From the NCBI RefSeq assembly GCF_016734765.1, contig NZ_JAERQE010000003.1, forward strand, positions 124,001-188,000: 64,000 nt of DNA, given 5' to 3'. This DNA comes from Microvirga soli. Its GTDB lineage: Bacteria; Pseudomonadota; Alphaproteobacteria; Rhizobiales; Beijerinckiaceae. Shown here one piece after another: positions 10,638 to 20,285 of the stretch. The notes below the pieces were generated by a model that was given only the letters and a program-made list of their open reading frames with translations, had not been told where the DNA came from and ran no database searches. Both the position numbers and the translations under genes were made by a program. Within the stretch, counting starts at the first letter, position 1, and the number at the start of each line of letters is the position of its first letter.

Positions 10638-11587
10638 CGGCCTACCCGGCCGGATTCGCCGTTGCGCGCGCTGCCTCCGGGGGCCGGAGGCTCAGCCCCT
10701 CGTTCAAGCAGCCCTCCCGAATCAAAAAGCTGTTCGGCGCCTCCAGCAGCGTGCGCCGACGCTCCTCCGCTCCGATCGAGCAGCGCCTCCCGCGTTTTCT
10801 CGGAACCGGCCTGACGCTAGCCTTCTTCTCGGCGGTCGTCGGCTACGGCCTCTGGCAGGGCGGCCATATCGACGGTTTCATCCGCCAGCACGGCGAGCCG
10901 CACCATGCGCTTGCGCGCACTGTGGGTCTCGGCCTCGAGCAGGTGACGATTTCCGGCATCTCGCAGATGGGCGAGAACGAGGTTCTTGCGGCGGCCGGCA
11001 TCAACGGAAAGCTGTCGCTTGCCTTCCTCGACGTGAACGACCTGCGTGAGCGCCTCGAGCGCGTCCCGATGGTCAAGTCGGCGACCGTGCGCAAGCTCTA
11101 TCCCAACGAACTCGTCATCACGCTGGCCGAGCGTGAGGCCCATGCCATCTGGCAGCACAATGGCGAGCTCTTCGTCATCGCGTCCGACGGCACGGTGATC
11201 GACCTCATGCAGGACGAGCGCTATCTCAATCTGCCCTTCGTGGTGGGGGAGGGCGCCAACGCCCGCAGCAAGGATTATCTCGCGCTCGTCGAGGCGGCTG
11301 GCCCGCTGAAACAGCGCATCCGCGCCGGCACGCTCGTGGCCGGACGGCGCTGGACTCTGAAGATGGACAACGGCATGGACGTGCGCCTGCCGGAGATCGG
11401 AGCCGCCGACGCGCTGGCCCGTCTCGTGAAGCTCGAACACGAGCAGAAGGTTCTGGAAAAGGACGTGCTGGCAATCGATCTGCGCATGGCGGATCGCGTC
11501 GTCGTCCGCTTGACGGAAGAGGCCGCCTTGGCCCGCGCCGAGGCACTCAAGAAAAAACCAATGCGCGGCAAGGGGGTCGATACATGA
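10634..11587 (+). CDS. ftsQ: Cell division protein FtsQ
   Basis: Bitopic divisome protein linking early and late division proteins through its periplasmic domains. I chose the ATG at 10634, which overlaps the ddl stop as ATGA, over an in-frame ATG 30 bases earlier; this gives 317 residues. A basic N-terminal cytoplasmic tail is followed by one membrane segment near residues 55-74, then a POTRA-like segment (VTISGISQMGENEVLAAAG) and the FtsQ/DivIB domain (LYPNELVITLAEREAHAIWQ). Sequence similarity in this family is low; gene order strengthens the call. Confidence 0.94.
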   Translation: MTAYPAGFAVARAASGGRRLSPSFKQPSRIKKLFGASSSVRRRSSAPIEQRLPRFLGTGLTLAFFSAVVGYGLWQGGHIDGFIRQHGEPHHALARTVGLGLEQVTISGISQMGENEVLAAAGINGKLSLAFLDVNDLRERLERVPMVKSATVRKLYPNELVITLAEREAHAIWQHNGELFVIASDGTVIDLMQDERYLNLPFVVGEGANARSKDYLALVEAAGPLKQRIRAGTLVAGRRWTLKMDNGMDVRLPEIGAADALARLVKLEHEQKVLEKDVLAIDLRMADRVVVRLTEEAALARAEALKKKPMRGKGVDT

Positions 11588-12906
11588 GTCTCTCGGGTCA
11601 CGGTTTGACGCCTCGCCTGAAGCCACTCTCCGCACGCAAGAGCGCCATCCTGTCGGTGCTCGACGTGGGAACGAGCAAGGTCGTCTGCGTCGTGGCGGAA
11701 CTGAAGCCGGCTGACGAGGTCGAGTCGCTGCGCAGCCGCACCCATGTGGCGCGCATCCTCGGCATCGGTCATCAGCGCTCCATGGGCCTCAAGGGCGGCG
11801 TCGTTGTCGATCTGGAAGCGGCCGAGGCGGCGATCCGCCAGGCGGTTCATGCCGCCGAGCGGATGGCGAAGGTCGAGATCCAGTCGGTGATCGTCAATCT
11901 CACCGGCGGGCGTCTCGCGTCCGAGCATTTCGAGGCGCATGTTCCCGTGCGCGGCGCGGTCAGCGAAAACGACGTGCATCGCGTGCTCGATGCGGCATCC
12001 AGCTACGATCTGCGCCGCGGCCGCACCGTTCTTCATGCTCTTCCCACGGGCTTCTCGCTCGATGCGCAGAACCACATCGTCGATCCGGCCGGCATGATCG
12101 GCGAGCGCCTCGGCGCGGACCTGCATGTGGTAACCTCCGAGGCTGCTGCTGCACGCAACCTCATGCTGGCGGTCGAGCGCTGCCATCTCGGCGTCGAGGC
12201 GGTGATCTCCACGCCTTACGCGGCAGGCCTTTCCGCGCTCGTGGACGACGAGGCCGACATGGGCTGCGCGGTCGTCGACATGGGCGGCGGCACCACGAGC
12301 GTGGGCATCTTCTCCAACGGGCATCTGGTACACACCGATGCCATCGCGGTCGGCGGTCATCATGTGACCATGGACATCGCGCGCGGTCTCACGACCCGCG
12401 TGTCCGCCGCCGAGCGGCTCAAGACCTTCTACGGCTCCGCCATCTCTTCGAGCGCGGATGACCGGGACATGATCGCGGTGCCGCAGGTCGATGAGGACGA
12501 ACGGGACGTTCCGAATCATCTGCCGAAGTCGCACCTCGTTCGCATCATCAAGCCGCGGGTCGAGGAAGTTCTCGAACTCGTGCGCGACCGGTTGAAAGGC
12601 GCGGGCTTCGCAGCTCAGGCCGGACGGCGGGTCGTGCTGACGGGCGGCGCAAGCCAGCTCGTCGGGCTGCCGGAAACGGCGCGCCGCATCTTGCAGGGCC
12701 AGGTTCGTGTCGGGCGTCCGCTCGGCATCAAGGGCCTGCCTGAGGCGGCAAAGGGCCCCGCCTTTTCGGCGGTGGTCGGCCTCCTGGTTTATCCGCAGGT
12801 GGCGCATATCGAGTATTTCGAGCCGCAGTCCAGCGGCTTGTTCCAGAGTACGGGAACCGACGGCTACTTCTCACGAATGGGCCGATGGATTCGCGATAGT
12901 TTCTAA
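11584..12906 (+). CDS. ftsA: Cell division ATPase FtsA
   Basis: Actin-like protein that tethers FtsZ to the membrane and recruits later division proteins. The 440 residues contain the actin-fold phosphate loops VLDVGTSKVVCVVAEL near residue 22 and GCAVVDMGGGTTSVGIF near residue 223, plus VVLTGGASQLVGLPE. The C terminus ends in MGRWIRDSF, consistent with the membrane-binding amphipathic helix of FtsA. It overlaps ftsQ (ATGA) and lies 103 bases before ftsZ. Confidence 0.96.
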   Translation: MSLSGHGLTPRLKPLSARKSAILSVLDVGTSKVVCVVAELKPADEVESLRSRTHVARILGIGHQRSMGLKGGVVVDLEAAEAAIRQAVHAAERMAKVEIQSVIVNLTGGRLASEHFEAHVPVRGAVSENDVHRVLDAASSYDLRRGRTVLHALPTGFSLDAQNHIVDPAGMIGERLGADLHVVTSEAAAARNLMLAVERCHLGVEAVISTPYAAGLSALVDDEADMGCAVVDMGGGTTSVGIFSNGHLVHTDAIAVGGHHVTMDIARGLTTRVSAAERLKTFYGSAISSSADDRDMIAVPQVDEDERDVPNHLPKSHLVRIIKPRVEEVLELVRDRLKGAGFAAQAGRRVVLTGGASQLVGLPETARRILQGQVRVGRPLGIKGLPEAAKGPAFSAVVGLLVYPQVAHIEYFEPQSSGLFQSTGTDGYFSRMGRWIRDSF

Positions 12907-13009
12907 GACGAGTAACGCGTTGGCGCGGCGGGCCATCGTGAGAGTTGAAGTCAACAAGGGTCGGCGTCCGCCAAACGCTTATCGGTAAAGGCCAGAAGAG
13001 GCACAGGTC

Positions 13010-14701
13010 ATGGCTATCAATCAGCAATCTCCGGACATCCGGGAACTCAGGCCGCACATCACGGTATTCGGCGTCGGCGGTGCCGGCGGCAATGCCGTGA
13101 ACAACATGATTGAATCGGGTCTGGAGGGCGTCGAGTTCGTGGTGTCGAACACCGACGCACAGGCACTGGCTTCTTCCAAGGCCCAGCGCGTCGTCCAGAT
13201 GGGCATCCAGGTGACCGAAGGCCTCGGCGCCGGCTCGCAGCCGGAAGTCGGCCGTGCGGCCGCCGAAGAGGTGATCGACGAGATCCGCGATCAGCTCGCA
13301 GGCTCGCACATGGTGTTCATCACCGCCGGCATGGGCGGCGGCACCGGCACCGGCGCTGCTCCCGTCGTGGCTCGCGCAGCCCGCGAGCTCGGTATACTGA
13401 CGGTCGGCGTCGTGACGAAGCCGTTCCAGTTCGAAGGCGTGCGCCGCATGAAGCTGGCGGAAGCCGGCATCACCGAGCTGCAGCAGGCCGTCGACACGCT
13501 CATCGTGATCCCGAACCAGAACCTGTTCCGGGTCGCCACCGAGAAGACGACCTTCGCGGACGCCTTCGCCATGGCCGATCAGGTGCTCTATTCGGGCGTT
13601 GCCTGCATCACCGACCTGATGGTGAAGGAAGGCCTCATCAACCTCGACTTCGCCGACGTGCGCTCCGTCATGCGCGGCATGGGCAAGGCCATGATGGGCA
13701 CCGGCGAAGCCTCCGGCGAAAAGCGCGCCATCCGTGCGGCTGAAGCCGCCATTGCAAACCCGCTCCTCGACGACGTGTCGATGAAGGGCGCGCGGGGCCT
13801 GCTGATCTCCATCACCGGCGGCAACGACCTCACCCTCTACGAACTCGACGAGGCCGCCACCCGCATCCGTGAGGAAGTGGACCAGGATGCCAACATCATC
13901 CTCGGCGCCACCTTTGACGAGAGCCTGGAAGGCATCATCCGCGTGTCCGTCGTGGCGACCGGCATCGACCATGCGATCATGGAGAACGGCGGCGATCTCA
14001 CGGCCACCGAGCAGCGCATCTCCGAGGTTGCCGAGCGCCTTCGGGCAGAGGCTCGCGCTCGTGCCACCCAGGCCACGCCGACCTTTCGCTCCGCCGCCCA
14101 AGCCGAACCGGTGAAGGCGGCCCAGATCCTGACCCAGGGCTCGCCCGTTCTGGCTCCGGCTCCGATGGCAGCTCCCGTGGCTGCGGCCCAGCCCATGGAA
14201 GCCGCTCCCCAGCCGATCGTGCGCGACGACGTGGTTCTGACCCCGTCCCAGCCGCGCCAGGCAGTGGCCTATGAGGCTCCGGCCCCTCAGGCTCCGGTCT
14301 ACGAGGAGCCCATGGACCAGGGCGCCTTCATCCCGCCGCAGGCTGAGCGCGCCATGCGCCCGGCCCGGATGCCGCGCATCGACGAGCTGCCCATGCCCGG
14401 TCAGGTCGCCCTGCGCGCCAGCCGCGGTGAGGAGCCGGCTCCCGAGCACAAGCCCTCGCTGATCCAGCGCCTCGCGACCATCGGCTTCGGCCGCCGCGAG
14501 GAGCCGCAGCAGGCGCCCGCCGAGCCGCGCCAGGAGGCCCCGCGCCAGCCCATGTCCTCGGTTCATGCCGAATACGCCCGCCGGCCGATGCCGGCCCAGG
14601 CGCAGCGGCCGCCGCAGGGCCACCCGGCCCCGGCTCCCCGCGCTGCCTCCGAGGACGATCAGCTGGAGATTCCCGCCTTCCTCCGCCGCCAGGCCAACTG
14701 A
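13010..14701 (+). CDS. ftsZ: Cell division GTPase FtsZ with long C-terminal linker
   Basis: Tubulin-like GTPase forming the Z ring. The first 320 or so residues hold the GTPase fold: [16 protein letters not shown], the tubulin signature [13 protein letters not shown] near residue 105, and [11 protein letters not shown] Pro/Ala/Gln-rich linker of about 230 residues follows, ending in the conserved FtsA-binding tail [15 protein letters not shown]. At 563 residues it is far longer than E. coli FtsZ (383) but typical of Rhizobiales. A terminator follows at 14726. Confidence 0.98.
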   Translation: MAINQQSPDIRELRPHITVFGVGGAGGNAVNNMIESGLEGVEFVVSNTDAQALASSKAQRVVQMGIQVTEGLGAGSQPEVGRAAAEEVIDEIRDQLAGSHMVFITAGMGGGTGTGAAPVVARAARELGILTVGVVTKPFQFEGVRRMKLAEAGITELQQAVDTLIVIPNQNLFRVATEKTTFADAFAMADQVLYSGVACITDLMVKEGLINLDFADVRSVMRGMGKAMMGTGEASGEKRAIRAAEAAIANPLLDDVSMKGARGLLISITGGNDLTLYELDEAATRIREEVDQDANIILGATFDESLEGIIRVSVVATGIDHAIMENGGDLTATEQRISEVAERLRAEARARATQATPTFRSAAQAEPVKAAQILTQGSPVLAPAPMAAPVAAAQPMEAAPQPIVRDDVVLTPSQPRQAVAYEAPAPQAPVYEEPMDQGAFIPPQAERAMRPARMPRIDELPMPGQVALRASRGEEPAPEHKPSLIQRLATIGFGRREEPQQAPAEPRQEAPRQPMSSVHAEYARRPMPAQAQRPPQGHPAPAPRAASEDDQLEIPAFLRRQAN

Positions 14702-14725
14702 ACAAGCCTGTTACAACTGTTACAA

Positions 14726-14757
14726 AAGGCCCCCAGCCCGAAACGGCTGGGGGCCTT
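14726..14757 (+). terminator. Rho-independent terminator after ftsZ
   Basis: A perfect 13-bp GC-rich stem (14726-14738 with 14745-14757) and a 6-base loop CGAAAC, followed by CTTCTTCATT. It lies 25 bases after the ftsZ stop and should end the dcw transcript, leaving lpxC to its own promoter in the 226-base gap. Confidence 0.9.
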
Positions 14758-14983
14758 CTTCATTAAAAAACTATTAACATCAATGGGTTGAGGCTTATCC
14801 CCTTTGTAACACACGGTAAGAAAGCGTGATTTGGCCTAGCCTGACAGGGGGCCTATGTTGCCTGACATCAAAAGGGGCACCGCTACAAGAAGCCTGCCGC
14901 GGGAAGCACAACGCAGCCAATGCATCTTCCTCCGGCGAAACAGGCTCTGTTAGGCGACAAGGGTTAGTTGAGGTTCAGGACAC

Positions 14984-15928
14984 ATGAAGCAAAGCCAGCA
15001 AACCACGCTTCGCGCCGCCGTGACCCTGATCGGAACCGGAGTTCACTCCGGGGATGAAGTGAAGATGATCCTTCATCCGGCTGAAGCGAACCATGGCATT
15101 GCTTTTCTCCGCACCGGTCTTCCGGGCGGCCTGGACCGTTTGATCGATGCTCGGCATCTGGCGGTGACCGCCACCGAGCTGTGCACGGTCATCGGCGACC
15201 GCGATACGGGCGCGGTCGCCACCATCGAACACCTCATGGCGGCTCTCGCCGGCCTCGGCATCGACAACGTTCTCGTCGAGATCGACGGGCCGGAAGTTCC
15301 GATCCTCGACGGCAGCTCGGCGCCGTACATCGATGCCATCGACCAGGTCGGCACCGTGGTGCAGGGCGTCACCCGCCGCTACATCAAGGTTCTCAAGCCC
15401 GTCCGCATCACGCAGGGTCGGGCCTTCGCCGAGCTTCTTCCCAACGAGCGCGCCTTCCGCCTCGACGTGGAGATCGACTTCCCGACTCCCGTGATCGGCC
15501 GCCAGCGTAAGATCGTCGACCTGTCTCCCTCCGTGTTCCGCCGCGAGATCTCCCGCGCCCGCACCTTCGGCTTCATGCGCGACGTGGAGAAGCTCTGGAG
15601 CGCCGGCTTCGCGCTCGGCGCCTCCCTGGAGAACACCGTGGCTATCGGCGACGACGGCATCATGAACCCGGAAGGCCTGCGCTATGCCGACGAGTTCGTC
15701 CGGCACAAGCTCCTCGATGCCATCGGCGACCTGTCACTCGCCGGCCTGCCGCTGCTGGGCACCTACCGCTCCTATTGCGGCGGTCACCGCATGAACTTCT
15801 CGGTGCTGGAAGCCCTGTTCTCAAGCCGCTCCAACTATGCCATCGTCGACGCCACCCCGCGCCGCGAGACGGGCTATGCCGAAATCGGCAATGCGGTCGC
15901 TTCGGTTTTCGCTCCGGAAGTGCACTGA
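14984..15928 (+). CDS. lpxC: UDP-3-O-acyl-N-acetylglucosamine deacetylase LpxC
   Basis: Zinc deacetylase for the committed step of lipid A synthesis, so the cell makes lipopolysaccharide. The 314-residue length is normal. Zinc ligands are visible as the histidine in TIEHLMAALAGLGIDN near residue 81 and the HKLLDAIGD pair near residue 242; GGHRMNF carries the later catalytic histidine. GTGVHSGDEVKM at the N terminus is characteristic. The 226-base upstream region after the ftsZ terminator likely holds its promoter. Confidence 0.97.
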   Translation: MKQSQQTTLRAAVTLIGTGVHSGDEVKMILHPAEANHGIAFLRTGLPGGLDRLIDARHLAVTATELCTVIGDRDTGAVATIEHLMAALAGLGIDNVLVEIDGPEVPILDGSSAPYIDAIDQVGTVVQGVTRRYIKVLKPVRITQGRAFAELLPNERAFRLDVEIDFPTPVIGRQRKIVDLSPSVFRREISRARTFGFMRDVEKLWSAGFALGASLENTVAIGDDGIMNPEGLRYADEFVRHKLLDAIGDLSLAGLPLLGTYRSYCGGHRMNFSVLEALFSSRSNYAIVDATPRRETGYAEIGNAVASVFAPEVH

Positions 15929-16122
15929 ATTCCTTCCTGAAAGCACCGCTACGGCACCTTAAGATTCAAGGCGCCCTTTGGCCGCATGATTTCATGCAGG
16001 CTTTCTTAATTCCTATTGGGTAAACCCTGTGCTATGGGCTTGGCTCTTCCCATGTGCTTGGGCTAAAGAACCTTTGATGCACCGTTAAAACATCGGGCAC
16101 GGTTTTTGGAGGACCGCGAAGC

Positions 16123-17019
16123 ATGTCGTTCGCGAAGGCTTATTCGGGTATGAAAGGCGCGGCTGCCCGCGCCCTGATCCTTGGCGTCTGCGGCTTGGGT
16201 CTCGCGGGGTGCGACACTCTCTCGTCGCTGAACCCGTTCGAGAAGGACACGAGCTACAAGCCCGAGATCGTCTCCAACCTGCCCGCCGAGGAGATCTACA
16301 ACGACGGTCTCGCCCGGGTGCAGAAGGGCGATTTCGACGGCGCTGTCACCAAGTTCAGCAGCCTCGACAAACAATATCCCTACACCGACTGGGCCCGCAA
16401 AGGCCTGATCATGGAAGCTTACGCCAATTACGAGGGCGGCTTCTATGACGAGGCCATCACGGCCTCGCGGCGCTACCTCCAGAGCTATCCCAACACCACG
16501 GATGCGGCCTACGCCCAGTATCTGATGGCGTCATCCTATTACGACCAGATCCCGGACATCACCCGCGACCAGGAGAAGTCCGAGCGCGCCATCCTGGCCC
16601 TGCAGGAATTGGTCCAGCGCTATCCGAGCTCTGAGTACGTGGCTGACGCCAAGAAGAAGATCCAGGTGGCCAGCGACCAGCTCGCCGCCAAGGAGCTGGA
16701 GGTCGGCCGCTTCTACCTGCAGAAGCGCAACTACGCGGGCGCCATCAACCGCTTCCGCCAGGTGGTTTCGCGCTACCAGACGACCCGCCACGTGGAGGAG
16801 GCTCTCCAGCGCCTCACCGAGGCCTACATGGCCATGGGCATCGTGGCCGAAGCGCAGACCGCCGCCGCCGTTCTCGGCCACAACTTCCCCGACTCTCCTT
16901 GGTACAAGGACGCCCACGCCCTTCTGACGAAAGGCGGCGTAGAGCCTCGCGAGGACTCCCAGTCCTGGATCAGCAAGGCCTTCCGCGGCGTTCCCCAGGT
17001 TGGTCAGCGGACGGGTTAA
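16123..17019 (+). CDS. bamD: Outer membrane assembly lipoprotein BamD
   Basis: Essential lipoprotein of the BAM complex that inserts outer-membrane beta-barrels. The N terminus is a lipoprotein signal, with a lipobox LAGC putting the lipidated cysteine at residue 30. The rest is TPR-like (GLARVQKGDFDGAVTKF, AITASRRYLQSYPNT, AINRFRQVVSRYQTT). The 298-residue length fits alphaproteobacterial BamD. It is followed 12 bases later by recN, a pairing common in Rhizobiales. Confidence 0.94.
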   Translation: MSFAKAYSGMKGAAARALILGVCGLGLAGCDTLSSLNPFEKDTSYKPEIVSNLPAEEIYNDGLARVQKGDFDGAVTKFSSLDKQYPYTDWARKGLIMEAYANYEGGFYDEAITASRRYLQSYPNTTDAAYAQYLMASSYYDQIPDITRDQEKSERAILALQELVQRYPSSEYVADAKKKIQVASDQLAAKELEVGRFYLQKRNYAGAINRFRQVVSRYQTTRHVEEALQRLTEAYMAMGIVAEAQTAAAVLGHNFPDSPWYKDAHALLTKGGVEPREDSQSWISKAFRGVPQVGQRTG

Positions 17020-17031
17020 GCCTCACCATCC

Positions 17032-18708
17032 ATGCTCATCCAGCTGGCGATTCGCGATATCGTCCTCATCGACAGGCTTGAGCTTCACTTCCATGAGGGC
17101 CTGAGCGTCCTCACGGGTGAAACAGGCGCGGGCAAGTCGATCCTGCTCGATGCTTTCGCCCTGGCCCTCGGCGGCCGCGGCGACGGCAGCCTCGTGCGCC
17201 ATGGCGAGAACCAGGGCCAGGTCACGGCGGTCTTCGACTGCCCCATGGATCACCCCGCCCGCCGCATCGCGTCGGACGCGGACATCGATATCGACGGCGA
17301 CCTGATCCTGCGCCGCGTGCAGGTGGCCGACGGGCGCACCCGCGCCTTCGTCAACGACCAGCCCGTCAGCGTCCAGGTGCTCAAGGCCATCGGCGCGACC
17401 CTGGTCGAGATCCACGGCCAGCACGACGACCGTGCGCTGGTCGATCCTGTGTCCCACCGGGCCATCCTCGATGCTTTCGGCGGGCTCTCAATCGAGGTTC
17501 AGGCCGTTTCCGATGCTGCGCGACGGGTCCGCGAGGCGCGCACCGCCCTTCAGGATCACCGCAACCGCATCCAGAAGGCCCGCAAGGAGGCCGACTTCCT
17601 GCGCCACGCGGTCGAGGAGCTGACGAAGCTCAACCCGCTGGCCGGCGAGGAGGAGAGCCTCGCCGAGCGCCGCGTGGTCATGATGCAATCCGAAAAGGTG
17701 TCGACGGATCTCAACGAGGCCTACGAAGTCGTCGCCGGCAACGCATCTCCGGTCAATGAGCTGTCGGCCGCCGTGCGCAAGCTGGAGCGCCGCGGCGCCC
17801 AGGCGCCAGCCCTCGTGGACCCGAGCGTCAAGGCCTTGGATGCCGCGTTGGTGGCCATCGACGAGGCGCGCGCCGCACTGGAAGATGCGATCCGCGCCAC
17901 GGAATACGACCCCCGCGAGCTGGAGCAGACCGAGGAGCGCCTCTTCGCGCTTCGCGCCGCTGCCCGCAAATACAATGTTCCTGCCGACGAGTTGGCTGCC
18001 CTGCGTCAGCGCTTCGAGGAGGATGTGGTGGCCATCGATGCCGGCGAGGAAAAGCTCGCCGGGCTGGAGAGGGCCCAAAAGGAAGCCGACGACGCCTATG
18101 TGAAGGCCGCCAAGGCTTTGTCCGCCGGACGCAGGAAGGCCGCCCAGGCCCTCGACGCCGCCGTGCAGGCGGAACTGCCGCCGCTCAAGCTGGAGCGCGC
18201 CCGCTTCATCACCGAGATCACCACCGACGAGGCGAGCCGCGACGCGGGCGGCTTCGAGCGGGTGGAGTTCTGGGCCCAGACCAATCCCGGCACCCGCGCA
18301 GGCCCCCTCATGAAGGTGGCCTCAGGCGGCGAGCTTTCGCGCTTCATGCTGGCCCTCAAGGTGGTGCTGGCGGACAAGGGCTCTGCCCCGACCCTGGTCT
18401 TCGACGAGATCGACACCGGCGTCGGCGGTGCCGTGGCGGACGCCATCGGCCAGCGCCTCGGGCGCCTCGCCCGCAAGGTCCAGGTCATGGCCGTGACCCA
18501 CGCGCCGCAGGTGGCCGCCAAGGCCGAGAGCCACTTCCTCATCGCCAAGGAAGGCGTGCGCGGTGAAAAGGACCGGGTCGCCACCCGGGTCATCCCGCTG
18601 GAGGCCACCCCGCGCCGCGAGGAGATCGCCCGCATGCTCGCCGGCGCGACCATCACCGAGGAAGCCCGCGCGGCCGCTGCGCGCCTTCTCGAAGCGGCGG
18701 CGCATTAG
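17032..18708 (+). CDS. recN: DNA repair ATPase RecN
   Basis: SMC-like ATPase acting in double-strand-break repair. The 558 residues include the Walker A loop TGETGAGKSILLDAF near residue 28, a central coiled-coil-rich part, the ABC signature VASGGELSRFMLALK and Walker B LVFDEIDTGVGGAVADA near residue 458. It probably shares a transcript with bamD. No alphaproteobacterial LexA box was seen in the 12-base gap. Confidence 0.96.
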   Translation: MLIQLAIRDIVLIDRLELHFHEGLSVLTGETGAGKSILLDAFALALGGRGDGSLVRHGENQGQVTAVFDCPMDHPARRIASDADIDIDGDLILRRVQVADGRTRAFVNDQPVSVQVLKAIGATLVEIHGQHDDRALVDPVSHRAILDAFGGLSIEVQAVSDAARRVREARTALQDHRNRIQKARKEADFLRHAVEELTKLNPLAGEEESLAERRVVMMQSEKVSTDLNEAYEVVAGNASPVNELSAAVRKLERRGAQAPALVDPSVKALDAALVAIDEARAALEDAIRATEYDPRELEQTEERLFALRAAARKYNVPADELAALRQRFEEDVVAIDAGEEKLAGLERAQKEADDAYVKAAKALSAGRRKAAQALDAAVQAELPPLKLERARFITEITTDEASRDAGGFERVEFWAQTNPGTRAGPLMKVASGGELSRFMLALKVVLADKGSAPTLVFDEIDTGVGGAVADAIGQRLGRLARKVQVMAVTHAPQVAAKAESHFLIAKEGVRGEKDRVATRVIPLEATPRREEIARMLAGATITEEARAAAARLLEAAAH

Positions 18709-18805
18709 GCCCGTAAGTCTCACGTCTGTGTGAGGGCCAGGCTGCCACACTTGTTGCGGTGTGCGCAAAGCCCGATTTCCCCAGGGCGCACCAAAAGGTG
18801 CGGTC

Positions 18806-20257
18806 ATGGGAAATGAGCCCTGCGTGCCCCGTATGCTCCCGAATGCCTGTCGAACCGCTCTTGCAGCCTTTGTTGTCCTGACAGGCTCAGCGTCGTCCCA
18901 TGCCGATGTCGGCCTGCCCGCAGCCGGCGTCCAATCCGATCCTTTCCGTCATGTCCAGGCGCTGCAGGGCATCGCGACGGCGAACGGCGGCAACAGGGCG
19001 GCCGGCACGCCCGGCTATGACCGCTCCGCCGAATACGTGGCCGAACAGCTGCGCGCGGCCGGCTACAATGTGCGGTTCGAGGAATTCACCTTTCCGTTCT
19101 TCGACGAGCGGTCCCCGCCGGATGTCGTTTCCGGACCCGAGCAATCCGACGCGTTCACGCCGCCACGGGAGGCGCTGCGCACCCTGATGAGTTCCGGCTC
19201 AGGCGATATTACTGCGCCCCTCCAGGCGGTGGATCTGGCCTTGGGCGAGGAGCCTCTGCAGACCTCGACCAGCGGCTGCGAGCGCGAGGATTTCGCAGGC
19301 TTCACGCCCGGCCACATCGCCCTCGTTCGGCGGGGCACCTGTCCGTTCCAGACCAAGGCGGAGCTGGCGCAGGCGGCGGGAGCCGCAGGCCTCATCATCA
19401 TGAACCAGGGCACCGGGGACCAGACCGGCATCTTCGGCGGGCGGCTGTCGACGCAGGCGGCGATCCCCGTTCTCGGCGTGACCACCGAAGTGGGGCGCAA
19501 GCTTGCCGAAGTGGCGCAGGATCCATCCCGCAGCCGCGTGCGCCTGAAGGTCGATGTGGAGACCGGCACCCGCTCGACCCGCAACGTGCTTGCGGATCGC
19601 CACGAGACCAATGCTCCTTTCATCGTGGTCGGCGCGCATCTCGACGGCGTTTCTGAGGGACCCGGCATGAACGACAATGCCAGCGGCACGGCTGCCGTTC
19701 TGGAGACGGCCCTGCGTCTTGCAAGGGAGCCCGCGACCGGCACGCCGATCCGCTTCGCCTTCTGGGGTGCTGAGGAGCGCGGCCTCGTCGGCTCGCGCCA
19801 TCACCTCGATGCGCTCTCCGAGGAGGAGCGGCGTCGGATCCAATTCTACATCAATCTCGACATGGTCGGTTCACCGAATTTCGGCCGCTTCGTGCAGCTC
19901 TCGCAGACGGAGCGCACCGCTGAGACCGCCGGCATCGTCCAGGCCTTCACCGACCACTTCGAGTCCAAGAACCTTTCCGTCGAGGAGCGGTCCCGCAACC
20001 AGCGCGGCTTCGGCTCGGACGATGCGGCATTCGCCGCCAAGGACATCCCGACGCTTGGCCTCTTCACCGGCGCCGGCAACGCGAAGAGCGACGAGCATGC
20101 CGACCGCTTCGGCGGCGAGACCGGGCAGCCTTACGATCCCTGCTATCACAAGGCCTGCGACAATGCCGAGAACGTGGACCGGGTGGTGCTGGGGCAGATG
20201 AGCGACGCGCTGACCCATGTGCTGCGTGGTGCGCGAACGGTCATGCCTGATCGATGA
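18806..20257 (+). CDS. Secreted M28-family zinc aminopeptidase with PA domain
   Basis: Probably a periplasmic or secreted metallo-aminopeptidase. The frame extends to a GTG at 18761, but the ATG at 18806 has AAGGTG upstream and leads into a signal peptide ending near SHADVG, so I use it (483 residues). A PA insert (GHIALVRRGTCPFQTKAELA) sits near residues 160-190. The M28 dizinc site is visible as VGAHLDGVSEGPGMNDNASG, FWGAEERGLVG and INLDMVGS, with a late histidine in CYHKACDN. Substrate unknown; the layout resembles Streptomyces griseus aminopeptidase. Confidence 0.88.
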   Translation: MGNEPCVPRMLPNACRTALAAFVVLTGSASSHADVGLPAAGVQSDPFRHVQALQGIATANGGNRAAGTPGYDRSAEYVAEQLRAAGYNVRFEEFTFPFFDERSPPDVVSGPEQSDAFTPPREALRTLMSSGSGDITAPLQAVDLALGEEPLQTSTSGCEREDFAGFTPGHIALVRRGTCPFQTKAELAQAAGAAGLIIMNQGTGDQTGIFGGRLSTQAAIPVLGVTTEVGRKLAEVAQDPSRSRVRLKVDVETGTRSTRNVLADRHETNAPFIVVGAHLDGVSEGPGMNDNASGTAAVLETALRLAREPATGTPIRFAFWGAEERGLVGSRHHLDALSEEERRRIQFYINLDMVGSPNFGRFVQLSQTERTAETAGIVQAFTDHFESKNLSVEERSRNQRGFGSDDAAFAAKDIPTLGLFTGAGNAKSDEHADRFGGETGQPYDPCYHKACDNAENVDRVVLGQMSDALTHVLRGARTVMPDR

Positions 20258-20285
20258 ACAGACAACCTGGGAAGCCGCCGGAGGC

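Noticed and set aside
12728..14623. 631-codon open frame antisense to ftsZ
   Set aside because: Composition-driven shadow of a high-GC gene; His/Gly/Leu-rich product without domains, and ftsZ is unmistakable on the other strand.
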